The notes under the pieces were generated by a model. It did no database searches. It saw only the letters and a program-made list of their open reading frames with translations, and was not told where the DNA came from. Position numbers and translations under genes: made by a program. A DNA stretch of 64,000 bases, taken from NCBI RefSeq assembly GCF_001570525.1, contig NZ_BBXC01000007.1:874566-938565 (forward strand), read 5' to 3'. Of the stretch, positions 26,466 to 35,900 are shown piece after piece. This DNA is from Herbidospora sakaeratensis. GTDB taxonomy: Bacteria; Actinomycetota; Actinomycetes; Streptosporangiales; Streptosporangiaceae. The first letter of the stretch is position 1, and every line of letters begins with the position of its first letter.

Positions 26466-27529
26466 CCACCGACCACGTCCAGCGGCCCCCGGCCGAGGTC
26501 CGCCACGCCGACGAGCTGGCCCGGCTCCGCGCGACCGACGACGGCGACCGGCCGCCCGGCTGGGCGCTGAGCCTGCGGGCCGCCCGCCGGTTCGTCATCG
26601 GCGACGAGAAGCTCGGCGTCACCCGCAAGTTCGTCGGCGACCCGTCGCTGATCGACCGCGCCCTGGTGACGCTCGCGACCAGCCGGGGGCTGATGCTCGT
26701 CGGCGAGCCGGGCACCGCCAAGTCGTTGTTGTCGGAACTGCTCGCGGCGGCGGTCAGCGGCACGTCCACCCTCACCATCCAGGGCGGCGCGGCCACCACC
26801 GAAGACCAGATCAGGTACTCGTGGAACTACGCGCTGCTGGTCGCCGAAGGGCCGTCGCCCCGGTCGCTGGTGGCCGCCCCGCTGCTGCGCGGCATGGCCG
26901 AGGGCAGGGTGGTGCGCTTCGAGGAGATCACCCGCTGCCCGCTGGAGGTGCAGGACTGCCTGCTGTCGCCGCTGTCCGACCGGGTGCTCGCCATCCCCGA
27001 GCTGACCGGCCCCGACGCCATGGTGTTCGCCCGCGAGGGCTTCAGCGTCATCGCCACCGCCAACACCCGCGACCGGGGCGTCAACGAGATGAGCGCCGCG
27101 CTCAAGCGGCGCTTCAACTTCGAGACCGTCTTCCCGATCGCCGACTTCGACACCGAGTTGTCGCTGGTCGAGGCCGAGGCCGCGGCGCTGCTGAAGCGCT
27201 CCGGGGTCGGCGCGCCGCCGCGCCGCGACGTGCTGGAGGTGCTGGTCAGGGCGTTCCGCGAGTTGCGGCAGGGACAGACCGCGCGGGGCGACGCCACCGA
27301 CCGGCTGTCGGGCGTGATGAGCACCGCCGAGGCCGTCTCGGTCGCGCACGCCGTCGGGCTGCGCGGCTGGTTCCTGCGCGGCGAGCCCGGCACCGCCGCC
27401 GACCTGGTGACCTGCCTGGCGGGCACGGCCGCCAAGGACAGCCCCGACGACCTGGCCAAACTCCGCAGGTACCTGGAGCGCCAAGGCTCCGGGCCCCTGT
27501 ACGAGGCCCGTCACCTCCTGCCGGGCTGA
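26462..27529 (+). CDS. MoxR-family AAA+ ATPase
   Basis: A 355-residue AAA+ protein with Walker A GEPGTAKS (81-88), a Walker B-like VVRFEEI (about 150-156, Glu where Asp is usual), and sensor-1 ATANTRDRG. MoxR ATPases act as chaperones or metal-insertion and remodelling motors with VWA-domain partners; here the partner is the VWA protein two genes downstream. Start and upstream stop overlap as ATGA, so it is translationally coupled to the WGR-DUF4132 gene. Confidence 0.93.
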   Translation: MTTDHVQRPPAEVRHADELARLRATDDGDRPPGWALSLRAARRFVIGDEKLGVTRKFVGDPSLIDRALVTLATSRGLMLVGEPGTAKSLLSELLAAAVSGTSTLTIQGGAATTEDQIRYSWNYALLVAEGPSPRSLVAAPLLRGMAEGRVVRFEEITRCPLEVQDCLLSPLSDRVLAIPELTGPDAMVFAREGFSVIATANTRDRGVNEMSAALKRRFNFETVFPIADFDTELSLVEAEAAALLKRSGVGAPPRRDVLEVLVRAFRELRQGQTARGDATDRLSGVMSTAEAVSVAHAVGLRGWFLRGEPGTAADLVTCLAGTAAKDSPDDLAKLRRYLERQGSGPLYEARHLLPG

Positions 27530-27531
27530 CG

Positions 27532-29796
27532 ATGACCGCCACCTTCATCGGCGTCCGGCACCACAGCCCCGCCTGCGCGCGGCTGGTCGCCGACACGATC
27601 ATCGCCCTGCGGCCGGCGTACGTGCTGGTCGAAGGCCCGGCCGACATGAACCCCCGGATCGGCGAGCTGCTGCTGGGGCACGACCTGCCGATCGCCGTCT
27701 ACACCGGCTACCGCGACGCGGAGCGCCGGCACGGCTCGTGGGCGCCGCTGTGCGACTACTCGCCGGAGTGGACGGCGCTGACCGCCGGTCGCGACGCCGG
27801 CGCGCAACTGCGGTTCATCGACCTGCCCGCCTGGCATCCGGCGCTGGCCGAGGTGCGCAACCGCTACGCCGACGCCGAGGCCCGCTACGCCGAGGTGACC
27901 GAGCGGCTCTGCGCCGCCTTCGCCGTCGACAACGCCGACGCGCTCTGGGACCACCTGTTCGAGATCGAACCCGCCGACGGCCTGGCCGAGCGGCTGGCCG
28001 CCTACTTCGATCTCGTCCGGGGAGACGCCCGCCCCGCCGCCGACGACGTGGCGCGGGAGGCGTACATGGCGCACTGGATCCGGGCGGCAGTCGCCGACGC
28101 CGGTGACCGGCCGGTGGTCGTGGTCACCGGAGGCTTCCACCGACCGGCGCTGGTCCGGCTCGCCGAGGAGGGCGACCGGTCGTGGCCGGAGCTGCCCGAA
28201 CCGCCCGGCGGCGCGGTCGTCGGCAGCTACCTGGTGCCCTACTCGTTCCGGCGGCTGGACGCCTTCGACGGCTACCAGTCGGGCATGCCGTCGCCCGCCT
28301 ACTACCAGCACCTGTGGGAGTCGGGCCCGCGCGAGGCCGCGCGCCGGCTCACCGAGGCGGTGACCACCCGCTTGCGGGCCCGGCGGCAGCAGGTCTCCAC
28401 CGCCGACCTGATCGCCGCCGGCGCCACCGCCGAGGGCCTGGCGGCGGTACGCGGCCACGTCTGCCCCGCCCGCGCCGACGTGCTCGACGGGCTGGCGAGC
28501 GCGCTGGTCAGCGAGGCGCTGGAGACGCCGCTGCCGTGGGCGACCGGCGGCCGGATCCGGCCCGGCGGGCACCCCGTCATCGTCGAGATGGTCGCGGCGC
28601 TCAGCGGCGACCGGGTCGGCCGGCTGCACCCGTCGACCCCGCTGCCGCCGCTGGTGCACGCCGTCGCCGACCGGCTGCGCGCCATGGGGCTCGACGGCTC
28701 CGGCGAGATCCGCCTCGACCTCAGGAAGGACGCCGACCTCGAGCGCAGCCGCCTGCTGCACCGGCTGCGCGTGCTGGCGATCCCAGGGGTGGTCCGCGAC
28801 TCCGGGCCGCATCCGGCGGGCGATCCCGTCCCGGCCGAGCAGTGGACGCTGACCGACTCCGACGACCGCATGCCCGCCCTCATCGAGGCCGGCGGCTACG
28901 GCGTCGACCCCGGGGAGGCGGCCGCCGCCCTGCTCGCCGAACGTGTCTCCGGCCCGCCGGCCGACCTCGACGTGCTGGCCGGCCTGCTCTTCGACGCGGC
29001 GTTGTGCGGCGTCGGCGAGCTGACCGGCCGGGTGCTCGACGACCTGGCGCGGGCCGTCCGCGCGGCGGCCGACCTGGGGTCGCTGGGCCGCACGCTGAAC
29101 GTCGTCCTGGCCATGTGGCGGCACGACGGCCTGTTCCACACGGGCGGCGGCCCGGCGTTCGGCACGCTGATCGCGGCGGCCGTCGACCGTGCGTTGTGGC
29201 TGGCCGAGGGCGTGCGCGGCGGTCCCGCCCCGGCCGACCCCAGGCGGATCGAGGCGATGGCGGCCGTCCGCGACGCGCTGACCCACGCCGCGACGCCGCT
29301 CGGGCTGGACGTCGCGGCCGCCCTCGGCGTCGCCGACCGGGTCGCCGCCTTCTCGGACGCGCCGCCCGACCTGCGCGGGGCCGCGTTCGGGCTGGGCTGG
29401 TCGCTGCGCGGCACGGCCGCCGCCGACCCCGGCCGGGCGGTGCGCGGCACGTTCACCCCCGCCCTGGCGGGCGACTGGCTGGCCGGGCTGTTCGCCCTGG
29501 CCCGCGAAGAGGTGCTGCACACCCCCGGGATGCTGGAGCTGCTCGACGAGCTGGTCGAGGCGATGACCGACGACGACTTCCTGATCGCGCTCCCAGCGCT
29601 GCGCCAGGCGTTCGCCTACTTCCCGCCCCGCGAACGGCACCTCATCGCCGCCCGGCTGGTCGCCCTGCGCGCGGGCGGCGCCTCCGGGCCCGACCTGATG
29701 CGGCTCGACGCGACCCCGGAGCTGGTGGCGGCCGGGATGACACTGGACGAACGGGTCGACACGGTGCTGCGCCGGGAGGGACTGATCACATCATGA
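27532..29796 (+). CDS. DUF5682 family protein, possible TraB/TIKI-like hydrolase fold
   Basis: A 754-residue protein matching DUF5682 by its N-terminal IGVRHHSPAC, then VLVEGPAD at about 35-42 and VVVTGGFHRPAL near residue 200. The spacing of GxxHxS, an acidic E-G-P and a late GGFH resembles the TraB/ChaN/erythromycin-esterase (TIKI) superfamily, whose members use such His/Glu residues for metal-dependent or hydrolytic chemistry. This similarity is my inference. The C-terminal half is helical with no recognised motif. ATG is 2 bases after the MoxR stop. It is regularly found with MoxR, VWA and SWIM proteins. Confidence 0.82.
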   Translation: MTATFIGVRHHSPACARLVADTIIALRPAYVLVEGPADMNPRIGELLLGHDLPIAVYTGYRDAERRHGSWAPLCDYSPEWTALTAGRDAGAQLRFIDLPAWHPALAEVRNRYADAEARYAEVTERLCAAFAVDNADALWDHLFEIEPADGLAERLAAYFDLVRGDARPAADDVAREAYMAHWIRAAVADAGDRPVVVVTGGFHRPALVRLAEEGDRSWPELPEPPGGAVVGSYLVPYSFRRLDAFDGYQSGMPSPAYYQHLWESGPREAARRLTEAVTTRLRARRQQVSTADLIAAGATAEGLAAVRGHVCPARADVLDGLASALVSEALETPLPWATGGRIRPGGHPVIVEMVAALSGDRVGRLHPSTPLPPLVHAVADRLRAMGLDGSGEIRLDLRKDADLERSRLLHRLRVLAIPGVVRDSGPHPAGDPVPAEQWTLTDSDDRMPALIEAGGYGVDPGEAAAALLAERVSGPPADLDVLAGLLFDAALCGVGELTGRVLDDLARAVRAAADLGSLGRTLNVVLAMWRHDGLFHTGGGPAFGTLIAAAVDRALWLAEGVRGGPAPADPRRIEAMAAVRDALTHAATPLGLDVAAALGVADRVAAFSDAPPDLRGAAFGLGWSLRGTAAADPGRAVRGTFTPALAGDWLAGLFALAREEVLHTPGMLELLDELVEAMTDDDFLIALPALRQAFAYFPPRERHLIAARLVALRAGGASGPDLMRLDATPELVAAGMTLDERVDTVLRREGLITS

Positions 29797-30920
29797 CCGA
29801 CCCCACCCTCGAACGCTGGCGGCTGCTGCTCGGCGAACCCGGCGGCGCCTGCCTCGGCGGGCAAGGGCTGAGCACCCAGGCGGCCGCCCGCGACGCGGCC
29901 ATGGACTGGCTATACGGCCGCGACGACGACCTGCGCCGCCGGGGCGTCCGGCGCCCCCGCGAGGCCGGTTCGGGCCCGTCGGCGCTGACCACCGTCGACT
30001 GGCTCGACGACATCACCCGGCTGTTCCCCAAGGAGACCGTCGAACGGCTGCAGCGCGACGCGGTCGAACGCTACGAGATCCACGACGTGGTCACCGACCC
30101 CGACGTGCTGGCCCGCATCGAGCCCAACCCGGCGCTGCTCAAGGCGGTGCTGCGGACCAAGCACCTGATGAACCCGCAGGTGCTCCGGCTGGCCCGGCGG
30201 ATCGTCGAGGCGGTCGTCCGCGACCTGACGGACCGGCTCGCCACCGAGGTCCGGACCGCCTTCTCCGGCGCGAAGGCGCGCCGCCCCGGACGGCTGAAGC
30301 AGGCCCGAAACTTCGACCTGACCCGGACCCTGCGCGCCAACCTCGGCCGCTACCGGCCCGAGACCGGCAAGGTCGTCATCGAGACCCCCTACTTCTTCAC
30401 CCGCACCCGCCGTCACCTCGACCCGTGGCAGGTGATCCTGCTCGTCGACCAGTCGGGCTCCATGGTCGACTCCGTGATCCACTCGGCGGTCACCGCGGCC
30501 TGCCTGTGGGGGCTGCCGGGGGTGCGCACCCACCTGGTCGCCTTCGACACCGAGGTCGTCGACCTGACCGCCGACGTCGACGACCCGGTCGACCTGCTCA
30601 TGAAGGTCCAGCTGGGCGGTGGCACCGACATCGCCCGCGCCGCCGCCTACGGCGCCGGCCTGATCGAGCGGCCCCGCAACGCGATCGTGGTGCTGATCTC
30701 CGACTTCTACGAGGGCGGCGGCCCCGACCGGCTGGTGCGCACCGTGCGCGGCCTGGTCGAACAGGGCAGCACGGTGCTCTGCCTGGCCGCCCTGGACGAA
30801 CAGGCCAACCCCGACTACGACCGGGCGACCGCCCAGCGCCTGGCGAACGCGGGGGCGCACGTGGGCGCGATGACCCCGGGAGAACTGGCGTCCTTCGTCG
30901 CGGAGCACGTGGGCCGATGA
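29793..30920 (+). CDS. VWA-domain protein (MoxR partner)
   Basis: A 375-residue protein. The N-terminal half is helical. The C-terminal half (about 210-370) is a von Willebrand A domain with a complete MIDAS metal site: DQSGSM, GGGTDI and ISDFYEGG. VWA proteins of this type bind targets and hand them to MoxR ATPases. No signal peptide, so cytosolic. Start overlaps the DUF5682 stop as ATGA. Confidence 0.92.
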   Translation: MTDPTLERWRLLLGEPGGACLGGQGLSTQAAARDAAMDWLYGRDDDLRRRGVRRPREAGSGPSALTTVDWLDDITRLFPKETVERLQRDAVERYEIHDVVTDPDVLARIEPNPALLKAVLRTKHLMNPQVLRLARRIVEAVVRDLTDRLATEVRTAFSGAKARRPGRLKQARNFDLTRTLRANLGRYRPETGKVVIETPYFFTRTRRHLDPWQVILLVDQSGSMVDSVIHSAVTAACLWGLPGVRTHLVAFDTEVVDLTADVDDPVDLLMKVQLGGGTDIARAAAYGAGLIERPRNAIVVLISDFYEGGGPDRLVRTVRGLVEQGSTVLCLAALDEQANPDYDRATAQRLANAGAHVGAMTPGELASFVAEHVGR

Positions 30921-32833
30921 GAACCGACCTGCTCGCCCTCACCCCCGACTCCCTCGCGGCCCTGACCAACCGGGGCCTGGTCAAACGCGCGACCCGGGAC
31001 CTCGACACCGCCGCCCCGGCCCTGCGCACCGACCCCGACGGCACCGTCCACGGCGACTTCCCCGGCGGCCCGGCCGTCAGCCTCCCGCCCGGCGGCCTCG
31101 ACGGGGGCAGCTGCACCTGCGCCGCCACGGGCGTCTGCCGCCATCTGATCGGCCTGGTGCTGGCGTACCAGCGTGCCGGCCAGAGCCCGGACGAGCCCGC
31201 CGCCCTGCCCTGGTCGCCCGGACAGGTCACCGACGACGAGCTCACCGCCAGGATCGGAGCGCGGTCGATGGCCGCCGCCCGGCGGACCGAGAAGGCCGGG
31301 TACACCGCGCGGGTGCGCCGGGCCACCGCCGCCGACCCGGTGCCGCAGGTCGAGCTGGCCACCGCGACCGTGCGGTTCCTGGTGCCCGGCGACCTGGGGT
31401 TCGTGCACACCGACGCCGCCGACGGGAGCTGGGACGACGTCGTCGCGCTGGCGGTGTGGGCGTGCCGGGCCGCCGACGAGCGGCATCCCGGCGCGGCCGA
31501 CGTGCGGATCGACGTCGGGGGAGTCGCCGAGGAGGGCGCGGGGTCGGGGCTGGAGCGGGCGCTCGTGCTGGCCGGGACGGTGCTGCGCGAGGGCGCGACG
31601 CATCTCGGCGCGGGGTTCGAGGCCGTCGTCGCCGACGTGCGGCGGCACCTCGACGAGGCCGGGCTGCGCTGGCCGCTGCTGGCCGTCGACGACCTCTCCG
31701 ACCAGCTGGCCGCCTACCACGGCCGCGGCGCCCACTACCGTCCCGAACTGCTCGCGGGCCACCTCGCCGAGCTGCACGCCCGCCATCGGGCGGTGACCCG
31801 GCCGGACGCCACCCTGCGCAGCAGCGTCCTGGGCACCGCCGAGGCCGCCGAGACGCCGCTGCGGCGGGCCCGGCTCGACGGTCTCGGCTGCCGGATCAGG
31901 GCGATCGGCGGGCGGCGGATCGCCGAGGTCTACCTCGCCCACGCCGCGAGCGGCGGCGTGTTCGTGCTGCGCCGCCACTGGGACGACGACGAGGCCGACG
32001 GCCCGGTCCTGGCCCGGCGGCGGATCGGCGCCACCCCGCTGGCCGCGCTCGCGGCGGGCAACCTCGTCACCGAGTCGGCCGTGCGCAGCGCCAGCCGGGA
32101 ACTGCGCCTGGCCACCGGACGGATCGCCAAGACCACCGTCAGCCCGTCACGCGGCCTCTGGGACGGGCTGCCGCCGTCGATCCTGGCCGCCGACGTCGCC
32201 GTCCTGGCCCGGGAGCTGGACGCCCTCCCGCCCCGTCCGATCCGGCCGAGGATCGAGGCGGAACTGGTCAGGGTCGTCCCGGTCGCCGGGGTGGAGACCG
32301 TCAGCTACGCCCCCGGCGACCAGCGCCTCGACGCCGTGATCGCCGACCAGGCGGGCGACACGGCGACGGTCAGCGCCGTCCACACCGCCGCCGCGCCCGG
32401 CCGCCTCGACGCGCTGGCCGCCGCGCTCACCGGCGGGGAGGCGCGGTTCGTCAGCGGCGTCGTCCGGCGCACGGCCGGGACGGTGGTCATCGAGCCGATC
32501 GGCCTGGCGGCCGGAGACCGGGTGGTCGTGCCCGACCTGACGGCACCCGCCGAGACCGGCGGTCTCACGGTCACCGCCGCCCCGGCCGCCGACCCGCTCA
32601 CGGCCGCGCTGACCGAGACGAGGGACCTGCTCGCCGAGGCCGCCCACCACGGCCTGAGCCATCTGCCGCCGACCTACGGCACCCGGCTCGCCGCCGAAGC
32701 GGACCGGCTGGCCACCCTCGGCCTGCGCCGCGCCGCCGCGGCCGTCACCGCCTTCGCGGCCGCTCGGACCGAAGGCACCTGGGTCGACGCGTATCTGCGC
32801 CTGGAACTCGCCCTCGACCTGATTTTTCCGTAG
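30917..32833 (+). CDS. SWIM zinc-finger protein
   Basis: A 638-residue protein with an N-terminal SWIM finger, CxC-x6-CxH (CTCAATGVCRH, near residue 70), a zinc site used for nucleic-acid or protein binding. The remaining 550 residues are mixed alpha/beta without a recognised motif. It is the last gene of the five-gene operon and again starts in an ATGA overlap with the VWA gene. A second SWIM protein of different architecture lies at 51.3 kb. Confidence 0.88.
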   Translation: MRTDLLALTPDSLAALTNRGLVKRATRDLDTAAPALRTDPDGTVHGDFPGGPAVSLPPGGLDGGSCTCAATGVCRHLIGLVLAYQRAGQSPDEPAALPWSPGQVTDDELTARIGARSMAAARRTEKAGYTARVRRATAADPVPQVELATATVRFLVPGDLGFVHTDAADGSWDDVVALAVWACRAADERHPGAADVRIDVGGVAEEGAGSGLERALVLAGTVLREGATHLGAGFEAVVADVRRHLDEAGLRWPLLAVDDLSDQLAAYHGRGAHYRPELLAGHLAELHARHRAVTRPDATLRSSVLGTAEAAETPLRRARLDGLGCRIRAIGGRRIAEVYLAHAASGGVFVLRRHWDDDEADGPVLARRRIGATPLAALAAGNLVTESAVRSASRELRLATGRIAKTTVSPSRGLWDGLPPSILAADVAVLARELDALPPRPIRPRIEAELVRVVPVAGVETVSYAPGDQRLDAVIADQAGDTATVSAVHTAAAPGRLDALAAALTGGEARFVSGVVRRTAGTVVIEPIGLAAGDRVVVPDLTAPAETGGLTVTAAPAADPLTAALTETRDLLAEAAHHGLSHLPPTYGTRLAAEADRLATLGLRRAAAAVTAFAAARTEGTWVDAYLRLELALDLIFP

Positions 32834-32922
32834 CGATCGACGCCCATTCCACGATGCCATGGTGGACCCGCGAGTCGTGCCGACACGAGGGATGGACCGG
32901 GAAGAGACGACGGGGGTCGCGC

Positions 32923-35900
32923 GTGGAGGTGCCGGAGCCGATCACCTCCGCGCGGGAAGGCGCCCGGAACTGGGTCCGGCGGGCCTGTGCGGCGTCGGCT
33001 CGGGGGGTGGCCTGGGCGAGTCCGCGAGCGATGCTCGCCGGGCTCTGCGCGAGTGCGCTGCTGCCGATCGCCATGGCCGATTCGGGAGCCGAGGCCGGAT
33101 TGGTCGTGCTGGGGTCGGTCGGTTCCAACGTGCTGGCGACCCTGATCAGCCAATCCCTGGACGCCGCCCGCGCCCGCACCCGGCTCCGGTCGTCCACGGC
33201 GGAAGCGCCGACGCACCCGGACGGACCCGACCCCGCGTTCGCGGACCAGGTCCGCGAGGAGATCGCCGCCCGCATCGAAGAGGTCCTGTCGCGCCAGGAC
33301 GGGCAGGCGACAGAACTGGCCGGGACCCTCGCGGTCGTCCTGGAGCGCATCGACGCCACCGCGCTGATCATCCGTGACGTGGTCGTCGACGGTCACGACC
33401 GCCTGCTGGAGGACCTCAAGACCGGATTCACCGAGCTGGGAGATCAGCTGGACGGGATCTCTCCGCTGCTGCGGGGGCTGGACGGTTCGATCCTGCACAT
33501 CCAGCGGACCCTGTCGCAGCAGGCGGCCGAACGGCGACTCGATCGATCCCGGCACGAGTTCATGATCGCGCTGCTGCTGGAGTTCCACGAGCAGCTGACC
33601 GAACTCATCGGCCGCCCGCCCGGGGACGCGAACCCGGCGGGGCGGGCCGAGCAGTGGATCGACTGTCCCTACCAAGGGCTGCGCCCTTTCGGTCCCGACC
33701 AGGCGGGGGTCTTCTTCGGCCGGAGGCAGTCGACCGCCCGGCTGCTCACCATGGTCGTCGCCCACGTCCATGACGGGCCGATCATCGTGACCGGTGACTC
33801 CGGAGCGGGGAAGTCCTCCCTGCTGCGGGCCGGCCTGGTGCCCAAACTCGACTGGACGCCGATCGTCTTCGACCTCGGCGCCGATCCGTTGCGGATGCTG
33901 GCCGTCCAGATGGCCGCACGCTGCAACGCCGACGCCGATCAGGTTCTGGCCGAGCTGCGTGCCGACCCCGCCGGGGCCGCGATCCGGAGGGGACGGCAGA
34001 TTCTGGAGATCGACCGGATCCGGCGTGCTTCCGGCGAAAGGCGGCTGATCCTGGTCGTCGACCAGTTCGAGGAGCTCTTCACGCTGGCGTCCGGCCCGTC
34101 GGCCGACCTCGAAGAGGTGGACCGGTTCCTGACGGCGGTCGACGCTCTCACCCGCCCGGCCGCCGAGGGCGCGCCGGATGAGCCGGTCGGGGTCGTCGTG
34201 CTCGCGATCCGCGGAGATTTCCTGGGACGCTGTGCCGCCTATCCGATCCTGGTGCGCGCCTTGGAGCGACGCACGTTCGTGCTCGGCCCGATGACCGAAC
34301 AGGAACTGCGCCGGACCATCACCGGGCCCGCCGCCGCGGCGGGGCTGCGCGTGGAGGAAGGGCTGGCGCAGCAGATCGTCGAGGACCTCGTCAGCCACGT
34401 GCGCGGAACGTCGGGTCCGGACCTGGCGGGGGCCCTGCCGCTGCTCTCCGTCGCCATGGCGCGCACCTGGGCCAACCGGGAAGGCGACCGGTTGACCCAC
34501 GCGGCCTACGACCGGGCCGGTGGGGTCGCGTCCGCCGTCACCGACGCGGCCGAGGCCACGTACGCCGATCTGGATTCCGGGCAACGGCGGATCGCGCGGC
34601 GGATCTTCCTGGCGCTGACCGTCACCGGCTCCGACGGGCGGAGCACCCGGCGTCGCGCGTTCCCGGGCGAGCTCACGTCGGCCTGCGCACCCGACCCGCC
34701 CCAAGCGGTGTGGCAGGTCGTGGAGGCCTTCACAGCGGCGCGGCTCATGGTCGTCGCGCAGGTCGACGATCCGGGAGACGACGCCGGAAGTGTCGTCGAA
34801 CTCGCGCACGACATCCTGGTGACGACGTGGCCACGCCTCCACGGGTGGCTGAAGGAGGACCTCGACGACCGGGTCCTGCACGGAACGATCCTGCGCGACG
34901 CCGCCGCCTGGCGCGAGGCCGCCGACGACGCGGCGTTCCTCTACCGGGGCGCACGCCTGGAGACCGCCCGTCTCGCGGCCGGGCGCTGGCGTGCCGACCC
35001 CGGCCGCTATCCGGCCCTGACCCCCCTCGCCGGCGAGTTCCTCCGGGACGGCGCCCGGGCCGCCACCCGCTACCGGCGTCGCTGGCGCACGTTGTCGATG
35101 TTCCTGGCCGGATTCCTGGTGATCGCCGTCACGGCGGGCGTGATCGCTCTTCGTTTCGGTCTCGACGCGCGGACGCGCAACGCCGAGGTGCTCTCCCGGC
35201 AGATAGTGACCTACGGCCGGTCGTTCTCCGACGATCCCGTCACCTCGGCACGTCTCATCGCCGCCGCGTGGTCCATCGCGCCGACGGAGGAGGCGCGGGC
35301 CGCGATGGTCGCCCTGGTCAGTTCGCCGATCCGGGGAACCGTGACCCATCTCGGGGATGTGACGGCGCTCGGTCCGACCGGGACGATCATGGCCTCGGCC
35401 ACGTCCGAACGCGTGCGGACCTGGAATCTCGCCACGCGTGAACCGGTGCACGACTTCCCGGTGTCCGAATGGCTGACCGCGCCCCACTCGCTGGCCCTGG
35501 ACCCCGGCGGGAGATTCCTGGCCACGGGGGAGTTCGCGGACGTCCGCATCTGGGACCTGGCGGAACGTGCACCCGTCGGCCGATCGTTGGGCAGCCATCG
35601 CGGCGACGTCACCACCGTGGCCTTCAGTCCTGACGGCGCCCGTCTGGTCTCCGTCTCGCAGGAGGGCATCCAGATCTGGGACCTGGCGAGCCGACGGAGA
35701 GTCGGCCCGGTCCTGGGCAGGCGAACGGATTCGATTCAGTCTCTCGCCTACAACCCGGACGGCACCCGTCTCGCCTCCGGCGAGTTCGGGAAGGTGCGGA
35801 TCTGGGATCCGGAGACCGGCAGGCGGGCCGGTCCGACCATCACCGGATTCGCGGGAGAGGTGCCGACGCTGGCATTCAGTCCCGACGGGGGACGGCTGGC

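Noticed and set aside
31456..32922. N-terminal extension of the nSTAND1 protein into the SWIM gene
   Set aside because: It would overlap the SWIM coding region in another frame and is Arg/Pro-rich without motifs.
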